DNA of 64,000 bases from Nomia melanderi (lineage: Eukaryota; Arthropoda; Insecta; Hymenoptera; Halictidae), in NCBI RefSeq assembly GCF_051020985.1, contig NW_027475142.1, positions 434,001 to 498,000 on the forward strand, given 5' to 3'. Of the stretch, positions 40,141-52,000 are shown piece after piece (position 1 is the first letter of the stretch; each line of letters starts with the position of its first letter). The notes below the pieces were generated by a model. The model searched no databases. It was not told the DNA's origin and saw nothing but the letters and a program-made list of their open reading frames with translations. The translations under genes were made by a program, and so were the position numbers.

Positions 40141-41330
40141 TTGGATTTTCCCCTGACCCTGAGTGTCCGGCCCCGTGAGTCGGTGGTTTTCTCGGCCCCT
40201 GGTGGTCGGAGGTCCTTCCCGCTGCCCGTATTCATGCGCCAGGGCCTCCTACAGACAATGCACTTTGATTTATTGCGCTATCTCAAATAGCACCCGAGAT
40301 ATCACCAGATATTTGCTGGATTTTTACATGACCTTGGGTGACGGATTCCGAATATCTGTAATTTTCTCGGCCACTGGTGGTCCGAGGTCGTTCCTGCGGT
40401 ACAGATTCATTCGCAAGGGCTTCCTACAGACAATGCACTTTGGTTTATTGCGCTATCTGTAATAGCACCCGAGATATCACCAGATATATATTGGATTTTC
40501 CCCTGACCCTGAGTGTCCGGCCCCATGAGACTGTGGTTTTCTCGGCCCCTGGTGGTCCGAGGTCGTTCCCGCTGCACAGATTCATTCGCCTGGGCCTCCT
40601 ACAGACAATGCACTTTGATTTATTGCGCTATCTGTAATAGCACCCGAGATATCACCAGATATATATTGGATTTTTCCCTGACCCTGAGTGTCCGGCTCCA
40701 TGAGACGGTGATTTTCTCGGTCCCTGGTGGACCGAGGTCGTTCCCGCTGCCCAGATTCATGCGCCAGGGCCTCCTACAGATAATGCACTTTGGGTTATTA
40801 GGCTATCTGTAATAGCACCCGAGATATCACCAGATATATCCTGGATTTTTACATGACCTTGGGTGACGGATTCCGAATATCTGTAATTTTCTCGGCCCCT
40901 GGTGGTCCGAGGTCGTTCCCGCTGCACAGATTCATTCGCCTGGGCCTCCTACAGACAATGCACTTTGGTTTATTGCGCTATCTGTAATAGCACCAGAGAT
41001 ATCACCGGATATATATTGGATTTTCCCCTGACCCTGAGTGTCCGGCCCCATGAGACGGTGGTTTTCTCGGCCCCTGGTGGTGCGAGGTCGTTCCAGCTGC
41101 ACAGATTCATGCGCCAGGGCCTCCTGCAGATAATTCACTTTGGTTTATTGCGCTATCTGTAATAGCACCCGAGATATCACCAGATATATATTGGATTTTT
41201 CCCCGACCCTGAGTGTCCGGCCCCATAAGACGGTGGTTTTCTCGGACCCTGGTGATCCGAGGTCGTTCCCGCTGCACAGATTCATGCGCCAGGGCCTCCT
41301 GCAGATAATTCACTTTGGTTTATTGCGCTA
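39930..41330 (+). repeat. Eight-monomer block shared with 16.83-18.23 kb
   Basis: The block matches 16832-18232 at a constant offset of 23098 bp (132 monomers minus 2). Shared markers are GGCGCCATGAGACGG with TTCTTGGCC, GAGGTCCTTCCCGCTGCCCG, ACCTCC-free CTTCCTACAG, TTTGGGTTATTAGGC, ATATATCCTGG and TTCCAGCTGCACAG, in the same order. A few single-base differences are visible, for example TTTATTACGC near 17872 against TTTATTGCGC near 40970. Confidence 0.8.
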
Positions 41331-44300
41331 TCTCTAATAGCACCCGAGATATCACCAGATATATATTGGATTTTCCCCTGACCCTGAGTGTCCGGCCCCG
41401 TGAGTCGGTGGTTTTCTTGGCCCCTGGTGGTCCTAGGTCGTTCCCGCTGCCCAGATTCATGCGCCAGGGCCTCCTACAGACAATGCACTTTGGTTTATTG
41501 CGCTATCTCTAATAGCACCCGAGATATCACCAGATATTTGCTGGATTTTTACATGACCTTGGGTGACGGATTCCGAATATCTGTAATTTTCTCGGCCCCT
41601 GGTGGTCCGAGGTCGTTCCCGCTGCCCAGATTCATTCGCCTGGGCCTTCTACAGACAATGCACTTTGATTTATTGCGCTATCTGTAATAGCACGCGAGAT
41701 ATCAACGGATATATATTGGATTTTTCCCCGACCCTGGGTGTCCGGCCCCATGAGACGGTGGTTTTCTCGGACCCTGGTGATCCGAGGTCGTTCCCGCTGC
41801 ACAGATTCATGCGCCAGGGCCTCCTGCAGATAATTCACTTTGGTTTATTGCGCTATCTCTAATAGCACCCGAGATATGACCAGATATATGTTAGATTTTT
41901 CCCTGACCCTGAGTGCCCGGCCCCATGAGACGGTGGTTTTCTCGGACCCTGGTGGTCCGAGGTCGTTCCCGCTGCACAGATTCATGCGCCAGAGCCTCCT
42001 ACAGACAACGCACTTTGATTTATTGCGCTATCTCTTATAGCACCCGAGATATCACCAGATATATATTGGATTTTCCCCTGACCCTGAGTGTCCGGCCCCG
42101 TGAGTCGGTGGTTTTCTCGGCCCCTGGTGGTCGGAGGTCCTTCCCGCTGCCCGTATTCATGCGCCAGGGCCTCCTACAGACAATGCACTTTGATTTATTG
42201 CGCTATCTCAAATAGCACCCGAGATATCACCAGATATTTGCTGGATTTTTACATGACCTTGGGTGACGGATTCCGAATATCTGTAATTTTCTCGGCCACT
42301 GGTGGTCCGAGGTCGTTCCTGCGGTACAGATTCATTCGCAAGGGCTTCCTACAGACAATGCACTTTGGTTTATTGCGCTATCTGTAATAGCACCCGAGAT
42401 ATCACCAGATATATATTGGATTTTCCCCTGACCCTGAGTGTCCGGCCCCATGAGACTGTGGTTTTCTCGGCCCCTGGTGGTCCGAGGTCGTTCCCGCTGC
42501 ACAGATTCATTCGCCTGGGCCTCCTACAGACAATGCACTTTGATTTATTGCGCTATCTGTAATAGCACCCGAGATATCACCAGATATATATTGGATTTTC
42601 CCCTGACCCTGAGTGTCCGGCCCCGTGAGTCGGTGGTTTTCTCGGCCCCTGGTGGTCGGAGGTCCTTCCCGCTGCCCGTATTCATGCGCCAGGGCCTCCT
42701 ACAGACAATGCACTTTGATTTATTGCGCTATCTCAAATAGCACCCGAGATATCACCAGATATTTGCTGGATTTTTACATGACCTTGGGTGACGGATTCCG
42801 AATATCTGTAATTTTCTCGGCCACTGGTGGTCCGAGGTCGTTCCTGCGGCACAGATTCATTCGCAAGGGCCTCCTACAGACAATGCACTTTGATTTAGTG
42901 CGCTATCTCTAATAGCACCCGAGATATCACCAGATATATATTGGATTTTTCCCTGACCCTGAGTGCCCGGCGCAATGAGACGGTGGTTTTCTTGGCCCCT
43001 GGTGGTCCGAGGTCGTTCCCGCTGCACAGATGCATGCGCCAGGGCCTTCTGCAGATAATTCACTTTGGTTTATTGCGCTATCTCTAATAGCACCCGAGAT
43101 ATCACCAGATATATATTGGATTTTCCCCTGACCCTGAGTGTCCGGCCCCGTGAGTCGGTGGTTTTCTTGGCCCCTGGTGGTCCTAGGTCGTTCCCGCTGC
43201 CCAGATTCATGCGCCAGGGCCTCCTACAGACAATGCACTTTGGTTTATTGCGCTATCTCTAATAGCACCCGAGATATCACCAGATATTTGCTGGATTTTT
43301 ACATGACCTTGGGTGACGGATTCCGAATATCTGTAATTTTCTCGGCCCCTGGTGGTCCGAGGTCGTTCCCGCTGCCCAGATTCATTCGCCTGGGCCTTCT
43401 ACAGACAATGCACTTTGATTTATTGCGCTATCTGTAATAGCACGCGAGATATCAACGGATATATATTGGATTTTTCCCCGACCCTGGGTGTCCGGCCCCA
43501 TGAGACGGTGGTTTTCTCGGACCCTGGTGATCCGAGGTCGTTCCCGCTGCACAGATTCATGCGCCAGGGCCTCCTGCAGATAATTCACTTTGGTTTATTG
43601 CGCTATCTCTAATAGCACCCGAGATATGACCAGATATATGTTAGATTTTTCCCTGACCCTGAGTGCCCGGCCCCATGAGACGGTGGTTTTCTCGGACCCT
43701 GGTGGTCCGAGGTCGTTCCCGCTGCACAGATTCATGCGCCAGAGCCTCCTACAGACAACGCACTTTGATTTATTGCGCTATCTCTTATAGCACCCGAGAT
43801 ATCACCAGATATATATTGGATTTTCCCCTGACCCTGAGTGTCCGGCCCCGTGAGTCGGTGGTTTTCTCGGCCCCTGGTGGTCGGAGGTCCTTCCCGCTGC
43901 CCGTATTCATGCGCCAGGGCCTCCTACAGACAATGCACTTTGATTTATTGCGCTATCTCAAATAGCACCCGAGATATCACCAGATATTTGCTGGATTTTT
44001 ACATGACCTTGGGTGACGGATTCCGAATATCTGTAATTTTCTCGGCCACTGGTGGTCCGAGGTCGTTCCTGCGGTACAGATTCATTCGCAAGGGCTTCCT
44101 ACAGACAATGCACTTTGGTTTATTGCGCTATCTGTAATAGCACCCGAGATATCACCAGATATATATTGGATTTTCCCCTGACCCTGAGTGTCCGGCCCCA
44201 TGAGACTGTGGTTTTCTCGGCCCCTGGTGGTCCGAGGTCGTTCCCGCTGCACAGATTCATTCGCCTGGGCCTCCTACAGACAATGCACTTTGATTTATTG

Positions 44301-46085
44301 CGCTATCTGTAATAGCACCCGAGATATCACCAGATATATATTGGATTTTCCCCTGACCCTGAGTGTCCGGCCCCGTGAGTCGGTGGTTTTCTCGGCCCCT
44401 GGTGGTCGGAGGTCCTTCCCGCTGCCCGTATTCATGCGCCAGGGCCTCCTACAGACAATGCACTTTGATTTATTGCGCTATCTCAAATAGCACCCGAGAT
44501 ATCACCAGATATTTGCTGGATTTTTACATGACCTTGGGTGACGGATTCCGAATATCTGTAATTTTCTCGGCCACTGGTGGTCCGAGGTCGTTCCTGCGGC
44601 ACAGATTCATTCGCAAGGGCCTCCTACAGACAATGCACTTTGATTTAGTGCGCTATCTCTAATAGCACCCGAGATATCACCAGATATATATTGGATTTTT
44701 CCCTGACCCTGAGTGCCCGGCGCCATGAGACGGTGGTTTTCTTGGCCCCTGGTGGTCCGAGGTCGTTCCCGCTGCACAGATGCATGCGCCAGGGCCTTCT
44801 GCAGATAATTCACTTTGGTTTATTGCGCTATCTCTAATAGCACCCGAGATATCACCAGATATATATTGGATTTTCCCCTGACCCTGAGTGTCCGGCCCCG
44901 TGAGTCGGTGGTTTTCTTGGCCCCTGGTGGTCCTAGGTCGTTCCCGCTGCCCAGATTCATGCGCCAGGGCCTCCTACAGACAATGCACTTTGGTTTATTG
45001 CGCTATCTCTAATAGCACCCGAGATATCACCAGATATTTGCTGGATTTTTACATGACCTTGGGTGACGGATTCCGAATATCTGTAATTTTCTCGGCCCCT
45101 GGTGGTCCGAGGTCGTTCCCGCTGCCCAGATTCATTCGCCTGGGCCTTCTACAGACAATGCACTTTGATTTATTGCGCTATCTGTAATAGCACGCGAGAT
45201 ATCAACGGATATATATTGGATTTTTCCCCGACCCTGGGTGTCCGGCCCCATGAGACGGTGGTTTTCTCGGACCCTGGAGATCCGAGGTCGTTCCCGCTGC
45301 ACAGATTCATGCGCCAGGGCCTCCTGCAGATAATTCACTTTGGTTTATTGCGCTATCTCTAATAGCACCCGAGATATCACCAGATATATGTTAGATTTTT
45401 CCCTGACCCTGAGTGCCCGGCCCCATGAGACGGTGGTTTTCTCGGTCCCTGGTGGTCCGAGGTCGTTCCCGCTGCACAGATTCATGCGCCAGAGCCTCCT
45501 ACAGACAACGCACTTTGATTTATTGCGCTATCTCTAATAGCACCCGAGATATCACCAGATATATATTGGATTTTCCCCTGACCCTGAGTGTCCGGCCCCG
45601 TGAGTCGGTGGTTTTCTCGGCCCCTGGTGGTCGGAGGTCCTTCCCGCTGCCCGTATTCATGCGCCAGGGCCTCCTACAGACAATGCACTTTGATTTATTG
45701 CGCTATCTCAAATAGCACCCGAGATATCACCAGATATTTGCTGGATTTTTACATGACCTTGGGTGACGGATTCCGAATATCTGTAATTTTCTCGGCCACT
45801 GGTGGTCCGAGGTCGTTCCTGCGGTACAGATTCATTCGCAAGGGCTTCCTACAGACAATGCACTTTGGTTTATTGCGCTATCTGTAATAGCACCCGAGAT
45901 ATCACCAGATATATATTGGATTTTCCCCTGACCCTGAGTGTCCGGCCCCATGAGACTGTGGTTTTCTCGGCCCCTGGTGGTCCGAGGTCGTTCCCGCTGC
46001 ACAGATTCATTCGCCTGGGCCTCCTACAGACAATGCACTTTGATTTATTGCGCTATCTGTAATAGCACCCGAGATATCACCAGAT
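41302..46085 (+). repeat. Higher-order repeat: 10-mer of exactly 1750 bp, about 2.7 copies
   Basis: Units begin near 41315, 43065 and 44815 with no length change. I noted only single-base differences: GATATGAC in copies one and two (41875, 43625) against GATATCAC in copy three; CTGGTGATCC against CTGGAGATCC near 45279; CTCGGACC against CTCGGTCC near 45446; CTCTTATAG against CTCTAATAG near 45535; and CGCAATGAG near 42972 against CGCCATGAG. The third copy diverges at about 46085 and then follows the sequence found at 40660-40930. Three type-B monomers per unit are spaced 700, 525 and 525 bp. This is the most regular array in the window. Confidence 0.92.
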
Positions 46086-49000
46086 ATATATTGGATTTTT
46101 CCCTGACCCTGAGTGTCCGGCTCCATGAGACGGTGATTTTCTCGGTCCCTGGTGGACCGAGGTCGTTCCCGCTGCCCAGATTCATGCGCCAGGGCCTCCT
46201 ACAGATAATGCACTTTGGGTTATTAGGCTATCTGTAATAGCACCCGAGATATCACCAGATATATCCTGGATTTTTACATGACCTTGGGTGACGGATTCCG
46301 AATATCTGTAATTTTCTCGGCCCCTGGTGGTCCGAGGTCGTTCCCGCTGCCCAGATTCATTCGCCTGGGCCTTCTACAGACAATGCACTTTGATTTATTG
46401 CGCTATCTGTAATAGCACCCGAGATATCAACGGATATATATTGGATTTTTCCCCGACCGTGGGTGTCCGGCCCCATGAGACGGTGGTTTTCTCGGACCCT
46501 GGTGATCCGAGGTCGTTCCCGCTGCACAGATTCATGCGCCAGGGCCTCCTGCAGATAATTCACTTTGGATTATTGCGCTATCTCTAATAGCACCCGAGAT
46601 ATCACCAGATATATGTTAGATTTTTCCCTGACCCTGAGTGCCCGGCCCCATGAGACGGTGGTTTTCTCGGACCCTGGTGGTCCGAGGTCGTTCCCGCTGC
46701 ACAGATTCATGCGCCAGAGCCTCCTACAGACAACGCACTTTGATTTATTGCGCTATCTGTAATAGCACCCGAGATATCACCAGATATATATTGGATTTTT
46801 CCCTGACCCTGAGTGTCCGGCCCCATGAGACGGTGGTTTTCTCGGCCCCTGGTGGTCCTAGGTCGTTCCCGCTGCACAGATGCATGCGCCAGGGCCTCCT
46901 GCAGATAATTCCCTTTGGCTTATTGCGCTATCTCTACTAGCACCCGAGATATCACCAGATAAATATTGGATTTTCCCCTGACCCTGAGTGGCCGGCCCCA
47001 TGAGACGGTGGTCTTCTCGGCCCCTGGAGGTCCGAGGTCGTTCCCGCTGCCCAGATTCATGCGCCAGAGCCTCCTACAGACAACGCACTTTGATTTATTG
47101 CGCTATCTGTAATATCACCCGAGATATCACCAGATATATATTGGATTTTTCCCTGACCCTGAGTGTCCGGCCCTATGAGACGGTGGTCTTCTCGGCCCGT
47201 GGTGGTCCGAGGTCGTTCCCGCTGCACAGATTCATGCGCCAGCTCCTCCTGCAGATAATTCACTTTGGTTTATTGCGCTATCTCCAATAGCACCCGAGAT
47301 ATCACCAGATATATATTGGATTTTTCCCTGACCCTGAGTGTCCGGCCCCATGAGACGGTGGTTTACTCGGCCCCTGGTGGTCGGAGGTCGTTCCCGCTGC
47401 ACAGATGCATGCGCCAGGGCCTCCTGCAGATAATTCACTTTTGTTTATTGCGCTATCTCTAATAGCACCCGAGATATCACCAGATATATATTGGATTTTT
47501 CCATGACCCTGAGTGTCCGGCCCCATGAGACGGTGCTTTTCTCGGCCCCTGGTCGTCCGAGGTCGTTCCCGCTGCACAGATTCATTCGCCAGTGCCTCCT
47601 ACAGACAATGCACTTCGATTTATTGCTCTATCTCTAATAGCACCCGAGATATCACCGGATATATATTGGATTTTTCCCCGACCCTGCGTGTCCGGCCCCA
47701 TAAGACGGTGGTTTTCTCGGACCCTGGTGTTCCGAGGTCGTTCTCGCTGCACAGATTCATGCGCCAGGGCCTCCTGCAGATAATTCACTTTGGTTTATTG
47801 CGCTATCTCTAATAGCACCCGAGATATCACCAGATATATATTGGATTTTTCCCTGACCCTGAGTGTCCGGACCCATGAGACTGTGGTTTTCTCGGCCCCT
47901 GGTCGTCCGAGGTCGTTCCCGCTGGCCAGATTCATGCGCCAGGGTATCCTACAGATAATTCACTTTGGTTTATTGCGCTATCTCTAATAGCACCTGAGAT
48001 ATCACCAGATATATATTGGATTTTCCTCTGACCCTGAATGTCCGGCCCCATGAGACGGTGATTTTCTCGGCCCCTGGTGGTCCGAGGTCGTTCCCGCTGC
48101 CCAGATTCATTCGCCTGGGCCTCCTACAGACAATGCACTTTGATTTATTGCGCAATCTGTAATAGCACCCGAGATATCACCAGATATATATTTGATTTTT
48201 CCCTGACCCTGAGTGTCCGGCGCCATGAGACGGTGGTTTTCTTGGCCCCTGGTGGTCCGAGGTCGTTCCCGCTGGCCAGATTCATTCGCCTGGGCCTCCT
48301 GCAAATAATTCACTTTGGTTTATTGCGCTATCTCTAATAATACCCGTGATTTCACCAGATATATATTTGATTTTTCCCTGACGCTGAGTGTCCGGCGCCA
48401 TGAGACGGTGGTTTTCTTGGCCCCTGGTGGTCCGAGGTCGTTCCCGCTGGCCAGATTCATTCGCCTGGGCCTACTAAAGACAATGCACTTTGATTTATTG
48501 CGCTATCTGTAATAGCACCCGAGATATCACCAGATATATATTGGATTTTCCCCTGACCCTGAGTGTCCGGCCCCATGAGACGGTGGTTTTCTCGGCCCCT
48601 GGTGGTCGGAGGTCGTTCCTGCTGGCCAGATTCATTCGCCTGGGCCTACTAAAGACAATGCACTTTGATTTATTGCGCTATCTGTAATAGCACCCGAGAT
48701 ATCACCAGATATATATTGGATTTTCCCCTGACCCTGAGTGTCCGGCTCCATGAGACGGTGATTTTCTCGGCCCCTGGTGGACCGAGGTCCTTCCCGCTGC
48801 ACAGATTCATTCGCCTGGGCCTCCTACAGACAATGCACTTTGATTTAGTGCGCTATCTCTAATAGCACCCGAGATATCACCAGATATATATTGGATTTTT
48901 CCCTGACCCTGAGTGTCCGGCGCCATGAGCCGGTGGTTTTCTTGGCCCCTGGTGGTCCGAGGTCGTTCCCGCTGCACAGATGCATTCGCCAGGGCCTCCT

Positions 49001-52000
49001 GCAGATAGTTCACTTTGGTTTATTGCGCTGTCTCTAATAGCACCCGAGATATCACCAGATATATATTGGATTTTCCCCTGACCCTGAGTGTCCGGCCCCG
49101 TGAGTCGGTGGTTTTCTCGGCCCCTGGTGGTCCTAGGTCGTTCCCGCTGCCCAGATTCATGCGCCAGGGCCTCCTACAGACAATGCACTTTGGTTTATTG
49201 CGCTATCTCTAATAGCACCCGAGATATCACCAGATATTTGCTGGATTTTTACATGACCTTGGGTGACGGATTCCGAATATCTGTAATTTTCTCGGACACT
49301 GGTGGTCCGAGGTCGTTCCTGCGGCACAGATTCATTCGCAAGGGCCTCCTACAGACAATGCACTTTGATTTATTGCGCTACCTGTAATAACACCCGAGAT
49401 ATCACCAGATATATATTTGATTTTTCCCTGACCCTGAGTGTCCGGCCCCATGAGACGGTGGTTTTCTCGGCCCCTGGTGGTCCGAGGTCGTTCCCGCTGC
49501 CCAGATGCATGCGCCAGGGCCTCCTGCAGATAATTCAGTTTGGTTTATTGCGCCATCTCTAATAGCACCCGAGATATCACCAGATATATATTGGATTTTT
49601 CCCTGGCCCTGAGTGTCCGGCCCCATGACACGGTGGTCTTCTCGGCCCCCCGTGGTCCGAGGTCGTTCCCGCTGCACAGATTCATGCGCCAGGGCCTCCT
49701 ACAGATAATTCACTTTGGTTTATTGCGCTATCTCTAATAGCACCTGAGATATCACCAGATATATATTGGATTTTCCTCTGACCCTGAATGTCCGGCCCCA
49801 TGAGACGGTGATTTTCTCGGCCCCTGGTGGTACGAGGTCGTTCCCGCTGGCCAGATTCATTCGCCTGGGCCTCCTGCAAATAATTCACTTTGGTTTATTG
49901 CGCTATCTCTAATAATACCCGTGATTTCACCAGATATATATTTGATTTTTCCCTGACGCTGAGTGTCCGGCGCCATGAGACGGTGGTTTTCTTGGCCCCT
50001 GGTGGTCCGAGGTCGTTCCCGCTGGCCAGATTCATTCGCCTGGGCCTCCTACAGACAATGCACTTTGATTTATTGCGCTATCTGTAATAGCACCCGATAT
50101 ATCACCAGATATATATTGGATTTTCCCCTGACCCTGAGTGTCCGGACCCATGAGTCGGTGGTTTTCTCGGCCCCTGGTGGCCCGACGTCGTTCCCGCTGC
50201 CCGGATTCATGCGCCAGGGCCTCCTACAGACAATGCACTTTGGTTTATTGCGCTATCTCTAATAGCACCCGAGATATCACCAGATACTTGCTGGATTTTT
50301 ACATGACCTTGGGTGACGGATTCCGAATATCTGTAATTTTCTCGGCCACTGGTGGTCCGAGGTCGTTCCTGCGGCACAGATTCATTCGCAAGGGCCTCCT
50401 ACAGACAATGCACTTTGGTTTATTGCGCTATCTGTAATAGCACCCGAGATATCACCAGATATATATTGGATTTTTCCCTGACCCTGAGTGTCCGGCTCCA
50501 TGAGACGGTGATTTTCTCGGCCCCTGGTGGACCGAGGTCCTTCCCGCTGCACAGATTCATTCGCCTGGGCCTCCTACAGACAATGCACTTTGATTTAGTG
50601 CGCTATCTCTAATAGCACCCGAGATATCACCAGATATATATTGGATTTTTCCCTGACCCTGAGTGTCCGGCGCCATGAGACGGTGGTTTTCTTGGCCCCT
50701 GGTGGTCCGAGGTCGTTCCCGCTGGCCAGATTCATTCGCCTGGGCCTCCTGCAAATAATTCACTTTGATTTATTGCGCTATCTGTAATAGCACCCGAGAT
50801 ATCACCAGATATATATTGAATTTTCCCCTGACCCTGAGTGTCCGGCCCCATGAGATGGTGGTTTTCTCGTCCCCTGGTGGTCCTAGGTCGATCCCGCTGT
50901 ACAGATTCACGCTCCAGGGCCTCCTACAGACAATGCACTTTGATTTATTGCGCTATCAGTAATAGCACCCGAGATATCACCAGATATATATTGGATTTTC
51001 CCCTGACCCTGAGTCTCTCACCCCATGAGACGGTGGTTTTCTCGGCCCCTGCTGGTCCGAGGTCGTTCCCGCTGCACAGATTCATGCGCCAGGGCCCCCT
51101 GCAGATAATTCACTTTGATTTATTGCGCTATCTCTAATAGCACCCGAGATATCACCAGATATATATTGGATTTTTCCTTGACCCTGACAGTCCGGCCCCA
51201 TGTGTCGATGGTTTTCTCGGTCCCTCGTGGTCCGAGGTAGATCCCGCTGCACAGATTCATGCGCCTGGGCCCCATGCAGATAATTCACTTTGATTTATTC
51301 CGCTATCTCTAATAACACCCGAGATATCACCGGATATATATTGGATTTTTCCCTGACCCTGAGTCTCTCACCCCATGAGACGGTGGTTTTCTCCGCCCCT
51401 GCTGGTCCGAGGTCGTTCCCGCTGCACAGATTCATGCGCCAGGGCCCCCTGCAGATAATTCACTTTGATTTATTGCGCTATCTCTAATAGCACCCGAGAT
51501 ATCACCAGATATATATAGGATTTTTCCCTGTCCCTGACAGTCCGGCCCCATGAGACGGTGACTTTCTCGGCCCCTGGTGGTCCGAGGTCGATCCCGCTGC
51601 ACAGATTCATGCGCCAGGGAGTCCTACAGACAATGCACTTTGATTTATTGCGCTATCTGTAATAGCACCCGAGATATCACCATATATATATTGGATTCTC
51701 CCCTGACATTGAGTGCCAGGCCCCATGAGACGGTGATTTTCTCGGCCCCTGGTGGTCCGAGGTCGATCACGCTGCACAGATTCATGCGCCAGGGCCTCCT
51801 ACAGACAGTGCACATTGATTTATTGCGCTATCTGTAATAGCACCCGAGATATCAGCAGATATCTATTGGATTTTTCCATGACCCTGAGTGTCCGACCCCA
51901 TGAGACGGTGGTTTTCTCGGCCCCTGGTGGTCCGAGGTCGTGCCCGCTGCACAGATTCATGCGCCAGGGCCTCCTACAGGCAATGCACTTTGATTTATTG

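Larger units (their letters stand above)
39816..46311 (+). repeat. Region of regularly spaced type-B monomers
   Basis: Type-B monomers carry CTTGGGTGACGGATTCCG and ATATCTGTAATTTTC in place of the usual GTCCGGCCCCATGAGACGG. In this region their cores start near 39816, 40341, 40866, 41566, 42266, 42791, 43316, 44016, 44541, 45066, 45766 and 46291, giving spacings of three or four monomers only. Elsewhere the type is sparse and irregular: 1102, 2336, a degenerate one at 1626, none from about 2360 to 14090, and none after 58910. Type-B copies usually also carry GCTGGATTTTTACATGACC upstream, and many carry GCGGCACAGATTCATTCGC downstream. Confidence 0.88.
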
